Program-made: the position numbers and the translations under genes | Shown: positions 34,241 to 47,134 of the stretch, piece after piece | Numbering within the stretch: position 1 is the first letter of the stretch | Layout of the letters: each line of letters opens with the position of its first letter | Notes under the pieces: model-generated | What the model saw: the letters and a program-made list of their open reading frames with translations, nothing else | Database searches by the model: none | What the model was told of the DNA's origin: nothing | Source of the DNA: Cloeon dipterum | Lineage: Eukaryota; Arthropoda; Insecta; Ephemeroptera; Baetidae | Reading direction: 5' to 3' | Length of the DNA: 64,000 bases | Assembly: GCF_949628265.1 (NCBI RefSeq) | Contig: NC_088789.1 | Location: 35,209,883 to 35,273,882 of the forward strand

Positions 34241-34420
34241 AGTTCGATCACATTTGGCGCGAAAACCACGTTTGTTTTCTATTGAGAAGGTGGCATGTTC
34301 GTGTCGATCGCGTTACTTTCTAACAATAAGAAGACAAGAAACAAGAAGAAGTAAAAATCAAAGAAAAGAAAGGAGAAAATCGAACCATGCAACATTAATG
34401 ATACATAAAAATTCATACAA
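34241..34420. repeat. Partial copy of the TSFM upstream block (module A)
   Basis: Carries TTTGGCGCGAAAACCACGTTTG, GTGTCGATCGCGTTACTTTC and GAAAATCGAACCATGCAACATT, matching 22830-22990. The rest of module A and the TSFM exon are absent. Confidence 0.6.
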
Positions 34421-35136
34421 ATTTTCCTGACTGAAAATGGGCTTTGCTGAGTGAGAGATGGTAATAATTTTTGAATTGATTAGGAAGCGATCTATCGCGG
34501 AGAAGAGGAAACTTGATATTTGATCCAATTATTTTGATGCGAAATAAAAATTACCCGCTAAATGTTGGATGTTGATTGGAAAGAAGTTGAGTAAGCGCCA
34601 AGGCCGCTTTTGCCTTATCTCGCTTATTTGTGTGCTCCGAGTGGAGATTGGCATTTGGCAGGAGAGAGAAAAATGAAGCGGCAGCTGGAATAAAAAGCAG
34701 CAACGAGAGGGGAGACGAAAAAAGGCCATTATTGCGCACTGTCGGGATAAATAAATTTAAACAAATAACGGACAGCTGGCTGGCAGTCCGAAAATCAACA
34801 AAAATTATCAATTTGTAGACTCCGAAGGGGGTGCTGATGCAGGGCATGAAGAGAAGAACGAGCAGGGAAACCCGATTTAAAAGCACTTTTCTGGATGGAA
34901 TCGCTGCGTCGATGAGCAATTTTGTTTATTTTTCTTTGTCCGAGACTCCGAGAGTCCGAGAGTGACTGCGTGAGTGTCTTTTGTGCTTGGAGAAAAAATA
35001 AATCTCGCTATTTGATAAGTAATTAATTTTAATAAACCTCCTGAAAGCTTTGAATTGCACCTAAAAATAAATAAAACGAATTTTTAAGACGGAAATTAAA
35101 TTTAAACAAAATGCCGATTGGCAAAAAGATCGATAG
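34421..35136. other. Non-coding stretch with a partial duplicated block
   Basis: About 34550-34760 (AAGAAGTTGAGTAAGCGCCAAGGCCGCTTTTG, GGCATTTGGCAGGAGAG, GGGAGACGAAAAAAGGCC) resembles 37025-37210 and 59530-59720. The rest is AT-rich. No gene is supported. Confidence 0.5.
35123..35127 (-). terminator. Candidate Pol III terminator of the 5S gene
   Basis: On the minus strand a TTTTT run lies 9 nt past the 3' end of the 5S-like sequence, as expected for RNA polymerase III termination. Confidence 0.5.
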
Positions 35137-35254
35137 GTCTACAACATGCAGTGTTCCCAGGCGGTCACCCATCCAAGTACTGACTGCACTCAATGTTGCT
35201 TAACTTCGGTGATCGGACGAGAACCGGTGTTTTCAACGTGATGTGGTCGTAGAC
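35137..35254 (-). rRNA. 5S ribosomal RNA gene, isolated copy
   Basis: The minus strand reads GTCTACGACCACATCACGTT, GGTTCTCGTCCGATCACCGA, AGTTAAGCAACATTGAG, AGTACTTGGATGGGTGACCG and CCTGGGAACACTGCATGTTG, ending TAGAC. This is 5S order over 118 nt, with complementary ends (GTCTAC and GTAGAC). The box C region (GGATGGGTGACCGCCTGGGA) is well kept; the box A region is less typical. Only one copy is seen and no cluster, so it could be a dispersed functional gene, a pseudogene, or the head of a 5S-derived SINE. Confidence 0.8.
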
Positions 35255-35504
35255 ACTAATACCTTGACAAGAAAAGCTATATAATTTCATGAGATTATAT
35301 TTCCTGATTAACCGATAGGTGTCAGGAGAATCGTAAAGCGCGGGCGGGCACCACAGCAATAATAATTATTGCTCCTTTTGACGTCACAGCAGCGATAAAA
35401 AGCCCTACCTAATTGTTTCTCGCCTTTGGTTTTGGACAAACCTGAGGGAAAAAAACGGATGAATTTTCCCTTTCGACGTAAACCTGGCATTTATAATAAC
35501 GCGG

Positions 35505-38500
35505 CTCGATCAGCTGCTCCGCTCGCCGGCCGCCGCAAACGGCGCAAACGCAAACGCCAAGGAGCGAGAAAAGGAGCGAGTGCGAGAAGTGCTGCCCTCG
35601 CGTGGCAACTCAAAGAGTTTTTTGCTGCCAGCAACAATAATTTTATTGTGACGTCTCTCAATTCGAACCCTTCAGGCGCGAAAACCACGTTGATTTTCTG
35701 TGGAAATAGCGTGGCAGTAGCGTTTTTTTACGCTAGAATTTTTAAACTAGAAGCGATGAGCAGGCATAGAAATAAAATAGAAAGAACGTCGAGGATCGAA
35801 CCATATTAGCAACATTTAAACAGATGGGAATAATTTTTCAATTAAGTACTCGTTTTCTTAATTAATATCTGATGGTCTTAAGATTTAAAGAGTCGTTATT
35901 AAGATTTATAAACCGACTACAACCTTTTTCCAGGTAATATTTTGCAAGGGGATGATTTAAAAAAGAAATAATGAATTTACGTCAAGAAGCAAACGAGCAG
36001 CGATCTTCGGTGGGCCGTGCGGACAGTCGCGACCTGCGCGGCTGCACCCAGAGGGTCGAGAGAGTCCCTCGTGAAGCACGTCCTGAGTCCCGAGTCCTCA
36101 CCGACGGACTTCCAAACACGATGAAAAAGCGGAGAAAGTGGAAAAAGGGCAGACGACCGCCGCCGCAAGAGGCGAGAATTCTGCCAATCAACATGCGCTT
36201 ACAATTAGAGACTTGAATTTGTTCCAAAATTGCGAAAATTGCGCGAGGGAGGTGCCGCACCGACTTGTAAAACCGCGAGGTGGCGCGACCGACCGGCACC
36301 TCTTTTCGGTTTGTGGCCAGCCTGCTTCTTCCTTTAGAGTGAAAAAAAAGTGCCACCAGAGCTCCAGGACTACACCCTGTTAGCTGAATTTCCCACTTCC
36401 CACCCTCTGCAAAAAAAGGCGCTTGTGGCAAATATGCACAATGATTGTATTTTTATTTGTGGCTCAGTGCAGCGTGATATTTTACTTTTTAATTAGATTT
36501 ATTTCGCTCTTTGCAATTTCCTGCTTTCAAATTTTCATGTTTAATATATTTTTTTTGTTCAGAGATATTTTCATGGAAATTGGGCAAAAACCTCCGTGGT
36601 GTAAAATAATTTGTATCAGATCGATTAAAGCGACTAATTTTCTCAGCCTTTTATTTACTCAGTGTTTAATATTCGATTTTGAGGTGCTTAGAAATCGTTT
36701 TTTCCTGCGATTCCAGCCATTTTTTCGGCGGGAATTCCAGCAAATCTGGACCGGTGGGTGTCTACACTTTTTTATTAATTATTATTTGCACCAAATCGGG
36801 CTGGTCAGCTGATCAACAACCAAACGGCACGGTTCGAGTTGACCTTCTTCCTCTCATCGAGCTCAGATTCGATTTTATTTCTCATCGTGAAAATTTGGAA
36901 AATTGGGAGAACATTCAGGAAGTGTGTTCTGGTAAAATGATAATAATTTTTGAATGAATTAGAAAAGGCAATTAATTGATTTTTGATTGAATTATTTAGA
37001 AAATTTAGCCGGTGAATTTTTGTGAGCTGATTAGGAAGAAGTTGAGTGTCAAATGTCAAGGCCGCTTTTGGGTTATCGCGATTTGTGTGTTCGGAGAGGA
37101 GGTCGGCGCACTTGGCAGGAGAAAAAATTCCACAGTGAAGCGACGAGAGGAGAGACGAAAAAAGGCCGCGCAGCGAAGTGTCATCGTGGTAATAAATGAT
37201 TTGAATGGAAGCAACAGTTCAAGTTGATTTATTTCACTTTTGCCTCGCTCTTCGCCTTCACACGAAACACCAAAGTTTTCGGCCTCGATTTGTTTGTATG
37301 TTCGTTGCAAGTGGTGAGAGTCAAACCAAATGGAACAATTTTCTCAGTTAAATTCAACTTTATTATGGGGATTTGGACAGAAGACGGCGGGTTGCAGGTC
37401 AAAGGAAAATTAAAAATAGTTCATCAACCAAGCTATATAGCCCAGCTGCTGTGATTATTTTCATTAATTTTAGAATTTAATTCATGGTAAATTTGTGCTG
37501 CGAATTTCCACTCTAGTTGAACTGTCAATTTTTTAGGAGAAAAAGTATAAAAAATAAATCCTAAAAAGAATGGAGAAAAAAATCTGGCATATTAAATGGG
37601 AGCGGAATTTGCCATCGAATTAATCGGCCTGACAACAAAAACAGTCCAACTCTTGATTATTTTTTTCTAGCGAGCCACGCAGAGTTTGAAGGTGCGACCT
37701 TTTTTTAGAGCCGTTACCTGTTACCTGGCCCCACTGCTTCTTCAAAACGGCGCAGCATAGAATATAAATAAACGTTTTTATCGTCTGATTGTGCCAGCAA
37801 AATAGCAAATAAATATGTAAATAAAATAAACTGGACCTTATGGAAAGCTCTGATCGAATAAAAAGGGCGCATTCGACGCATTTCGTGATAAAGTAAAAAT
37901 TAAAGCAAAAACGGCGCTTGCTTTGTTTCATTTCGAGCCCAAAATAAATTATTAGAAAAAAATAAAAGGGTTAACCTGCTTTTGATCGAGAAAAGGGATT
38001 CGATGCATCAATTTAAATCTTTGAAAATACTTTCTTGGTGATTTGATTTGGTCGCTTTTTATTTTTAATTATGAAGGGCCAGGATCGTCGCAGCGGAATA
38101 AATGAGAGGTCACGCGCGGCTTTGCGTTCGGTTTTTTATTTGGGAGAGGCGCCGGGAGAGGGAAGCTGGTCGGTAAAATAAATGGTTGGATACACGCAGG
38201 CAGCGACGAAAAGTCTCAGACTCTTCGCTGACGAGAGCGAGAGAGAAGAGGAGGCAGCCGCAAATAGGTCGTGAGCGAGAGCAACACCAGAGAGAAGGAC
38301 GGATGCGCTCATCTACACCTTTTCCACTCGGCAGTTTCTGTAAGTTTTCCAGCACTCGCATCTCCTTGCCGGATCAGAATTATTTGTAAAAACGTATTAC
38401 TCAATAGGAATTTAATTTCGGAAATTATAATTTGAAAAGTGCTTGCGGCCAATTAATTATCGCAAAGGCAAAGAGTGTCACATTCTCTCATTTCCACCAG

Positions 38501-38830
38501 AATTGTCCTAATTTTTAATTGCCTGTTAGAGTAGTAAATTATTACCATCGGAATTAGTTAGACTTTTCATAGTGAGAAAAGTCGCAGCACTTGCAAAATT
38601 GCTCGGCTGAGAGAAATAGCGGCGCGTGCAGGCCTCGGAAAAATTATCAGGCAACAGCAAGGTCCACGTTTTGTATGTTAAAGTGTCGCGATTTAAAGAG
38701 GGGCGCAGCAAATAAACTGGCCCCGAGCATTCATTTGATTTTCGGCTCAATGTGTGCAGCAAAAATGGACTGATTCTTGTTTTCGCAACCGCTTCAAGGG
38801 GGTAGTATAAACTTACAATTAAATTAATTT
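35505..38830. repeat. Segmental duplication, copy 1 (paired with about 57985-62100)
   Basis: Shared blocks in the same order include GGCTCGATCAGCTGCTCCGC (35507; 57985), GCAGCGATCTTCGGTGGGCC (35997; 58475), TGTGGCAAATATGCACAATG (36424; 58882), TTTTTCGGCGGGAATTCCAG (36720; 59175), AGAGCCGTTACCTGTTACCTGG (37708; 60470), a D-type block (38130; 61250) and an E-type block (38590; 61880). Small indels break the ORFs differently in each copy (for example 36423-36812 against 58994-59296), so no protein gene is supported. The D block ends in TTTCT|GTAAGTTTTCC but no coding exon follows. Confidence 0.8.
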
Positions 38831-39609
38831 AAAAAGGGGATGGTGAACATATTTTTCACAATTCTTGCAATAAATTTCTGTTTGTAATATCGATAACAAA
38901 AAATATACTTGGGCGAATTTATTAATATTTAAAAAAAACTATTCATTTATTTCGGATTATTTTGCCGTCAGTTCACGAACACTAATACTGTTTTCCGCGA
39001 CATTTTTCCACCTTTGTCCAAGTCAAATCAGCTCGTGAATATTTTTGGCCTGGTTCAAACTCCTCACAAATTATTAATTGCAAACTGGGGATCACCGGGA
39101 GGGCTGGCAAATTTAGAAAGAAATAAAGCAAATCAACGTTTGTCTATTTGGCTCGCGCCGAATTGGTCTCGGTTTCCGGCTCTCCTGCAGCTCCTTCGCG
39201 GAGAAATTATCGCGAATTGAAGCCGCAGCTGTTCGCATCCACATGGAGAGATTTTTGTCTTTGCAATTCGTGTCGCGTCAAGTTTTTGCCTTCCTCGCAA
39301 TATTTGCACTTGTCTAATTATTTTTAAGCGTGACTATGAATCACTTTCCGAATCGTTGCTGCCTATTTCGACGCCTATATACAGGAGAGCACATTTTATT
39401 TTATCGTTGTGATATTCTTTTCTTATCACCTGCAATCCGCCAAAATCCGACTGCAACAATTAAAAGGCCAATCAACAATCACATTCGGCATTTCACTTTC
39501 AAAAAGCGTCCAGAACTGAGGTCGTGCGAGCGAAGGAAAAGCAAATTTAATCACGATAGCCACATTCGGCGGATGTGCAGCTGCTTTTCAATAAGAAAAT
39601 GAAAGAGGA
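38831..39609. other. Intergenic stretch, no gene supported
   Basis: Mostly AT-rich with ORFs under 95 codons. The segment at about 39430-39490 (CAATCCGCCAAAATCCGACTGC) also occurs near 60755-60785, another trace of the duplication. Confidence 0.4.
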
Positions 39610-40800
39610 GCGGGAATTTACGAATCAATTCGGACCTTTAATAAAAATTTAAATTCTTTATTTCATCTGGCTGCTTTATATTATTCAATTAGAAGCAAAG
39701 CTTGGATTTAGAAAATTGTATTTGAGTGAGCAGAAATATTTATTTCCTCAAGTGCAACATAATTAACCATAAAGGGTTAAACAGGACACTAGATGAAGAT
39801 CTTTTAAAGAGGTCGTCTTGGACGTCACAAAGGAATAATTAAAAAAAAGTAAAGGAACTGACGGGGACTGGGGGATGGATAAAAATGTTTTTTAAATTGG
39901 AGTTCTAGCCAAAATAAGCCTGGCAAATTTTCGAATTTTATTAAGTTGAGCGGATGAGTTGATTTGTGGAAATGAGAGGTCGCGTGTTGGGCTGCGATTG
40001 CACGATCCGGCGTTTGTGTGTTTTATTAAGTCGCGGCGCCGAGAGAGGGAAGCAAGCTGCGGTTGCCTCCGACACACACACGCGCAGCCTGTTTGCCACT
40101 CGATGGATAAATGCGAGGCATAGGCAGCGATAAAAAGTGTCACTCTTCATAGAGAGCGAGAGAAAAAAGGAGGCAGGCGTTCTTAAGTCGAGAGGGATCG
40201 AGAGCCAAAGCTGAAGAAAAGACGGATGCGCTACACATTTCTCACTCAAAATCAGCAGTTTTTGTAAGTGTTCCTGCACTTTTATCTCCTTGCCGAAATT
40301 ATTTGTAATTACGAACAGCCGGAAATCGCCAAAACAACTGTTTAAAAGATATTCAAGTGTATTCTTGCAATTGAAACAAAATTTCGGTCCAAATTTATTT
40401 CCCGAGAAGCTATTTGAAAGCGTAGAGTTATTAAATAAGAATTTTATATCTGAAATTACAATTTGAAAATCCATTGTGGCCAATAATTTATTTAATCACC
40501 GATGAACATACTGAATATAGACTTTTTTCAAAAGTCTCCCATTCTCATTTTTATTTCCCTGCTAAAATTGTAATCATTTCCGGGATAGTCCGACTTACAA
40601 AATTGCTAGGCAGATAAAGAAAAGTGGCGCGTGCTGGCCTTGTATAAAAATAGGGCCAATGACATCACCGCAGGAAAGTCTAACATTTAGATGTTGCTGC
40701 GTCGCGTTTGAAAGAGAGGCCCAGCAAACAGGCATTTGATTCGCGGCTCAATTTGTGGAGCAAAATGGACTGATTCCGCTTCTCAGCCACTTCGTTAGCA
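39610..40800 (+). promoter_or_regulatory. Module F-D-E: putative promoter and non-coding first exon of the second caspase-NACHT gene
   Basis: F lies at about 39620-39750 (TTCGGACCTTTAATAAAA). D lies at about 40030-40262 (GCCGAGAGAGGGAAGC, GCGCAGCCTGTTTGCCAC, GCAGCGATAAAAAGTGTCACTCTT) and ends in TTTTT|GTAAGTGTTCC. E lies at about 40600-40720. The distance from the D donor to the acceptor before the start codon is about 1.13 kb, close to that in the first paralogue. The role is inferred from this shared position. Confidence 0.45.
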
Positions 40801-41396
40801 GGTTCTCTATCTATTTGATGAATGCTTTTTAACAGGTGATAGATTTTAGGATTTAAAAATCGGTGTTAGACGCAGGGAGAGGATTAGGAAGCGATTCCGC
40901 TGCGGGATTTGTGTTGAATGAGAAGATGATGAAATTAAGCGAGGAGTTGGTCGTTGGTCGCGCTGAATGCAAATGCAGGTGGCGGAGCGAACGCGGGCGT
41001 AGATGAGAACACACGCGGCGCGTTTATGCTGATGCCGTTGGCCGAGTGATACACAAAATGACGAAACTCAAATCCATCCTGTTCAAAAGTATGCTAAACA
41101 TTTTTGAGTGTGCACGAGAACGAGACGACTCGCAGAGATAACAGCCTTAACCACGGGATGTGTGTCACACTTAAAGTGTTGGAGGCTATCTGACTCTCAA
41201 TTACCCGTTAAAGATTTGGTAAAACAATAATGAATAAATATGTATATCATTTTCATAATTTAAATGTCTGTGCTAATTTCACATTGCACTATTAACAATA
41301 CATCGTTATATCGTTAATCGCGTGTTTTTGAAATTTATAAAGTATGTAAGAGAATTTTTATTGATACTCTCTTTTTGTCACTTTCTTTGATTACAG

Positions 41397-41458
41397 ATAT
41401 CTTAATGAAATGGAATAATAACAGCTTGTGAAAACGACGTTGTAGTCATCCCAGTAAG
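41397..41458 (+). promoter_or_regulatory. 5' UTR segment with an 8-codon upstream ORF (second paralogue)
   Basis: Follows the acceptor TTACAG. The ORF (ATG at 41405, TGA ending at 41431; MKWNNNSL) ends 27 nt before the main ATG, exactly as in the first paralogue. Confidence 0.5.
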
Positions 41459-44400
41459 ATGGAAATAGATCCAAATTATTTCGCTTACTGTTTGGACGTG
41501 AAGACAAAAATAAATTACTTCATTGTACCGTCAGAGTTTTTGAAACCAAGACCAAATGCAAGACATTCGAATCCAGGATTTGCTTGGGACACTCTTGGAC
41601 AAGAATTCTGGGGAGCTGTGTTCCAATCAGCATGGCATGAATCTTTGGATGTAGACCCTGACGATGCGTCTTTCCTGGACCAAAGCCACAAAAATGACAA
41701 AGATTTCGAGCACTTGCTGACCGAGGCAGAGCACAAAGAATGTCTCGTTCTTGCCACAGCTCTCTCTGTCCAAGAACTGCAACAGTTCGTTCAATCCTGC
41801 AACATCAAAGTTCCAAATAAATGCCGACGATTGGATGTTTCTAACGCTTCAGTAAGTCAACAGCACGACGAGCAGCAGCAGGTAAGACAAGAGAATTTAT
41901 GAAGAGACCATAGGTTTTGATTTGATCTAGACGTCTAGAGCCAAAAACCTCAGACAAGGATTAAAAATAAATATACTCTACAAAAATGTTTTAGAAGAAC
42001 GAGCAATTCAGGAGTAGCGAATCCAATCAGCAAACGAGTAATAAAGATAACCCAACTGCCTCAAAAAGCTTGGAGGAGTCAACCTCTGCAACATCTCTAG
42101 AAGGTGTGCAATTATTTTGTCATTTTCAAATTGCATAAATCTAACTTTAAAATGAGGTATTTCTCTTTGATGCGTGTATACTACAAAGATTTACGTCCAG
42201 CATTATTAGTCCTAGAGTTTCGACAGTTTCATATCATTTCATATATTCCAGGTGATGCACACAAACGACCTACAGGAGCAACTCCTTTCTCTATGCCACC
42301 AGAGGACACAGAGATTGAAACGGAAGAACCGATAGAATCGCACGTTGACTCGGAGAATGACGACAGACGTACGTATTTCTCCATGCTACGTGTTTGCTGC
42401 AAAGTTCACAAAGATTCCCATCTGGCATTTTACTTGGTATGACAGTTGTTCATATACTACAGGTGATACACACATTCGACCTGACGGGAAAGCGAATTTA
42501 GGATTTTTTGAATCTGCAATAGATGGACGTGTCATCAGACAAAACGCAGACAAGTAATTATCCTTGAGTTTAGATTTAATTTGAAACTAATGTCGCTCTT
42601 TCAAGTGTTTGTGTCTTGGTCATTCACTACGAGTTCAAAAATGATCCTAAAGAGATCCGAAATGGAGACGCATGTGACGTAGAATACCTCAAGACTTTCT
42701 TCGGGGAAAACCGGAACTGCAATTTCCGTAACTTTCAGTCACCGGACAAAAAGACTTTGCTTCAACTTCTCGGCGACGAACAAAAGCTTTTGCGGTTTTT
42801 CAACTCACAAGGTATATCACTTTCGAATCAATATTAATATGAACTTATGACCCCAATTTTGGTTCAGATGACGTGCCTTCTGTTTTCGTACTTTTCATTC
42901 TCTCTCATGGCACTCAAAACGGAATAATATGGACAGACCACATTAAAAGGAACAATGATGAATACGAATGTTTCACAACAGATGAGGTCTTTGATTCATT
43001 ACAGAAGCTAAAGAGATTCGACAAATGTTTAAAAGTCGTGAATTTTGGGGTAAGATCTAGATCCGAGCACACAATTTGTAAACATGCATGATCCTAGGAA
43101 TATATTGCGAGAATGGTATTTTATAGGACCATATAAAAATATATAACATGTTTCATGTTTCAGCCATGCCGTGGGTTATTGGATGACTCTAAGTTTGACT
43201 TAAAAAAATCAAAAGAAAAATATGAAAACTTGAATTCATGCAGAATCACCCATCGCCCAGGAATGCACAACTTTGTCTTGTTCTATTCGACAGTTGAGAG
43301 TAATTTTTTAACGGCAGCGTCTGCTTGTTCATAAAATTAACACATTTTTAACATCTGTTACAGCAACATTGGCAAACACTGATAAAAATGGTTCATGGTT
43401 TGTCCGAAATATCTGCGTGTGTCTGAACAACGCTGATGATGAGCCTTTATTGAAATTCTTCACTATTGTACAGAATCGCATGCATCAAGCGTCGCTCATA
43501 TTAATAAACTTTGAAAAAAACACTCCTCTTGGACAGACACCAGAGCTCAAAATGTTTCAACAGGACAAAAAATTCATAATTTCAAAGTGAGTTACATTAA
43601 AAAATAGATAAAGTCGATAAAAGCAATCCTAGTTGACTCAACATAAATCCAAAGAGTGTAGCAAACTGTACAAATTTCAATCAACCAAATTTTTTTCAGG
43701 GCGACAATCCAAGCAAACACAATTTCAGACATTGATGGGCTTGGTGACACGAGAAAAGTCTCAAATGAACGACTTTCTCCATATTTCTCTTGGAAATCAG
43801 ATGAAGGCCGAGATATCAGGGGTCGTAAAGGCTTCATTTTATCCGTGGTCCAAAGCCAAAAAGTACAGGAAATGACAAAAGTTCTTCAAAACCTAGACTT
43901 CATAGTTACTAACTGGACACTTAGCGGTCAATCTATCGCTTCTTATGCGAAGATGGGTTGGTATTAACACAATGAATGACTCAGATTTGGTAAAATTGTG
44001 GTTGTAGTGTCCAAGTTGGAACCAGACGTGGGCTGCATTATGACCTGCATATTTGGCCCTGTGTGTGAAAACGAACAGCAAGAGGTTTGCGTGCGCGTGC
44101 AAGAGGGTCAAGATATTCCAATTACGGACATCCTACACAGTTTGGTTGGCCCTGATAACGATAAATTGATTGGGAAGCCAAAAATTATGTTCGTTGCTGA
44201 CGTAGAAGCTCGACAGACTGACAGTGTAAGCTCTACTCTAACTGATGCAAAAGATAAATGACATTAATACGTACCTTTTAATTTAGATATCTGCTGTTGA
44301 CATGAGAGAATTACAAGTCTCTGCAACAAACCACAGTGGCTGGCTAGTATTGATTCTAAAATATAAAGGTAAGTTCAGTTAAAACGTGTTTTATTAAAAA

Positions 44401-47134
44401 GGTGCCCATATTTAAAACATCTTTCACAGATGCATTGGAGAATTTGATTGAACTCCTTGGAAAAATCGGTCAGAGAAGCCTACAAGAACTTCTGGAGCCT
44501 CTTCTATTAACTCGTGAGTGCAACAGAGAGGATGCAGTTCTTCTCAATTCTACTTTGCAGTATCTCATCAAATTTCCTAATTGGCCAAGAACATTTGTCA
44601 AACCCGATTTCAAACTAAAAATGACAAAAATCCACCGTGACCAGATGATAGTTAGTTTTGTGAAGTCAACGGAATCTCTTATTGAGGAAAAGATCGATTT
44701 TGATACTTTATTAAAAAAGGCCATGCGATTGTTTGAAGAAAACAAAAAATCGATTGAAATAATGATTTGTCTGGATAATCTTCCATTTTCGAGCGATATT
44801 GAACCTTCCATAAACTCAAAACCCGTCGGAAACTTGGAAGCTATCTCTCCAGCGAGAAATTTAGCTCAAGAGAGCATTGTTTGGTTAATTAATTCTGTTG
44901 CTGGAGGAGGCAAATCGACCGTTCTCGAAGAAATGGCACACCAACTCACCAAATTTTATGGAGGGTTTCAAATACTTCAAATACCTTTAAAAAAATATTA
45001 TCGGTTAATACTTGACATGCCTGCAGTGAAAGTGGATGAAATCGAATTTCTCGCAAACACAACCTGCATTTCTCATGATGATATCAAGAACTGGATTGTG
45101 AAGAGAGAACTCATTGTTTTCCTCGACGGCTTTGACGAAGTGTGTCCAGATTTCAGACAAAAACTCATCCAAATTTTAATTGCGTTACAAAATGCAAGAG
45201 TGCATATCTTTGTCGGGACCAGGCCCCACGAAGTGCACCACATTCAAGGAAAGATAAAAAACTCGACGATAGTTGAGATCGAACCCCTTGATGAAGCAAA
45301 GCAAATCGAGTTTCTGGAAACCGTTTGCCAAAAGAATCGGCCAGAAACTGAACAATTGAGGAACAGATTCGAAGGTCAAGACATTCTGGGAAACCCACTA
45401 TATCTCAAATTGTTGGCCGAGTACAGCGATGATAAAAACTTGTACGATATCTTTGACAAAATGGTTCGGCGCAAAGTAGAAATTTGCTTGAAGAGAGAAA
45501 ATGGAGGCAAAGATGTTGGAGATGAGACGATTGAAAAATCACTGAAGGTCATTCAATTGGTGGCTTCGCGTTTTGTAAGAGGAGTGAAAATCGAATATGG
45601 CAGTGTTACAAAGGAAGAATTGGAAAAGATGAACGCTTTTGGAGTTGTGACATATGGCAATGACACAGTCAATTTCACTCACCAAACGTTTGCAGAATTT
45701 CTTACCGCACAAAAATTTTTATACGATTTGAAAAATCCAGGACCTGAAGAAGTGCCCTTGTTTAACGATGAACTGGTGCAGTGCAGGAAGTTTGTTGACC
45801 TTTTCTTTTCTACGGAGAAGGGGAAGGACGCAACCTACGCACAGCCTTTTGTTGATTGGGCTAAATCAAGCAACCCTTTGCAATTAGTCAAGCAAATATG
45901 TCGTGAGAATTTGAGTCAAATGTTCGAGTTGCTCAAACCAGATATCTCGTTAAGAGACGAAGATGGAAAAAATGCTTTGCACTTCGCTTTGCGGCACCTT
46001 GAAATGGTCAAGATGGTGCACGAAAAGAACAGCAAGCTGGCGACCGATGCCACTAACAATGGAGAAAGCAGTCTACACCTTGCGATTGCTGACGAAAAAT
46101 GCAGCGAGGAAGTGGCTATTTGGCTCTTGAGAAAAACTGAAGTCGACAAAAATGCTGAAACCAGGTTGAAGGACACACCGCTTCTTCTGGCGTGTAAAAC
46201 AAAAAAATGGAAAGTAGCACTAGAGCTTATATTGGCCGGTGTTAAACTGAACAAAAATGAGCTATTGGAAGAATCAATTTTGTACCATGTCGTCAAGTCA
46301 AATAAATTAGAATTGGTGCGAGCACTTCTTGATAGGGGTTCCAACGTCAATTTAAAAGATGATGATGGAGCAACAGTTCTTCATCGAGTTGCTGAGTGGA
46401 GAATTGACCTAGAAATAGTAAAAATATTGCTTCAAAAAGGTGTCAACGTAAACGCACAAGACAATGGAAAACGGACCGCTCTGCATTATTGTTTGGTCGA
46501 AAAATTTAGCCCAGAAGTGGTCCTAGAGCTGCTCAAAAACGGCGCCGACGTTGATTTACAAGATCAAGAAGGATTCACAACTCTTCACCTAGCTGCTAGG
46601 TGGAACAAAAACCCAGATATATTGAAAAATATGCTTCAAAAAGGTGCCAAAGTAAACGCACAAGACAATGGAAAACGGACCGCTCTGCATTATTGTTTGG
46701 TCGAAAAATTTAACCCAGTTCCAGAAATGGTGCAAGAGCTGCTCGAAAACGGCGCTGACGTTAATTTACAAGATCAAGAAGGATCGACGGCCCTTCACTT
46801 ATCTGCTGAGTGGAACAAAAACCCAGATATATTGAAAATTTTGCTTGAGAAAGATGCCAAAGTCAATGCAGAAGACAATAAAAAATGGACCGCACTGCAT
46901 TTGGCCGCTAGATATAATCCAGTTCCAGAAGTAGTTCACCAGCTGGTTAATAAAGGCGCCGAGATAAATGCAGAAAATGATAATGGAGAGACTGCACTAT
47001 TTCTCGCGGCCAAGCATAATCCAGCGAAAGAAGTGGTTCAAATACTGCTCGATCATAAAGCCGAAGTAAATGAAATGATTACGAATGACAAAGAATGCAC
47101 CGAGGTATTACGCCAAATGAAAATCAAACCTTGA
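41459..47134 (+). CDS. Caspase / pseudocaspase / NACHT / ankyrin protein, paralogue 2 (1582 aa, 12 coding exons)
   Basis: Exons: 41459-41881, 41995-42103, 42252-42368, 42463-42553, 42606-42811, 42868-43049, 43164-43299, 43364-43586, 43700-43956, 44008-44225, 44287-44368, 44430-47134; all phases join. Exon 1 and the exons encoding most of the two caspase-type domains match paralogue 1 in length (423, 206, 182, 136, 223, 257, 218 nt). Active-site motifs are FILSHG (His329) and FGPCRG (Cys378), with p10 NTDKNGSWF. The second caspase-like domain reads IFGPVC and ADVEA where His and Cys would be. NACHT has SVAGGGKST (Lys843) and VFLDGFDE (Asp914). About 11 ankyrin repeats follow and the protein ends RQMKIKP, with no CaaX. 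The linker is two exons (75 codons) against one (59) in paralogue 1. The role is inferred as for paralogue 1. Confidence 0.9.
45955..47080 (+). repeat. Ankyrin-coding array, about 11 units
   Basis: Ankyrin units with the TALHLAA.WN.NPDILK pattern. Units 6 and 8 share the peptide DNGKRTALHYCLVEKF, and units 7 and 9 both open DQEG, so a two-unit block was duplicated recently. Confidence 0.85.

Noticed and set aside
36423-36812. Phe-rich 129-codon ORF resembling a membrane protein
   Set aside because: The duplicated copy at 58.9-59.3 kb is interrupted by indels in different places, so the frame is not maintained; AT-rich composition explains the hydrophobic look.
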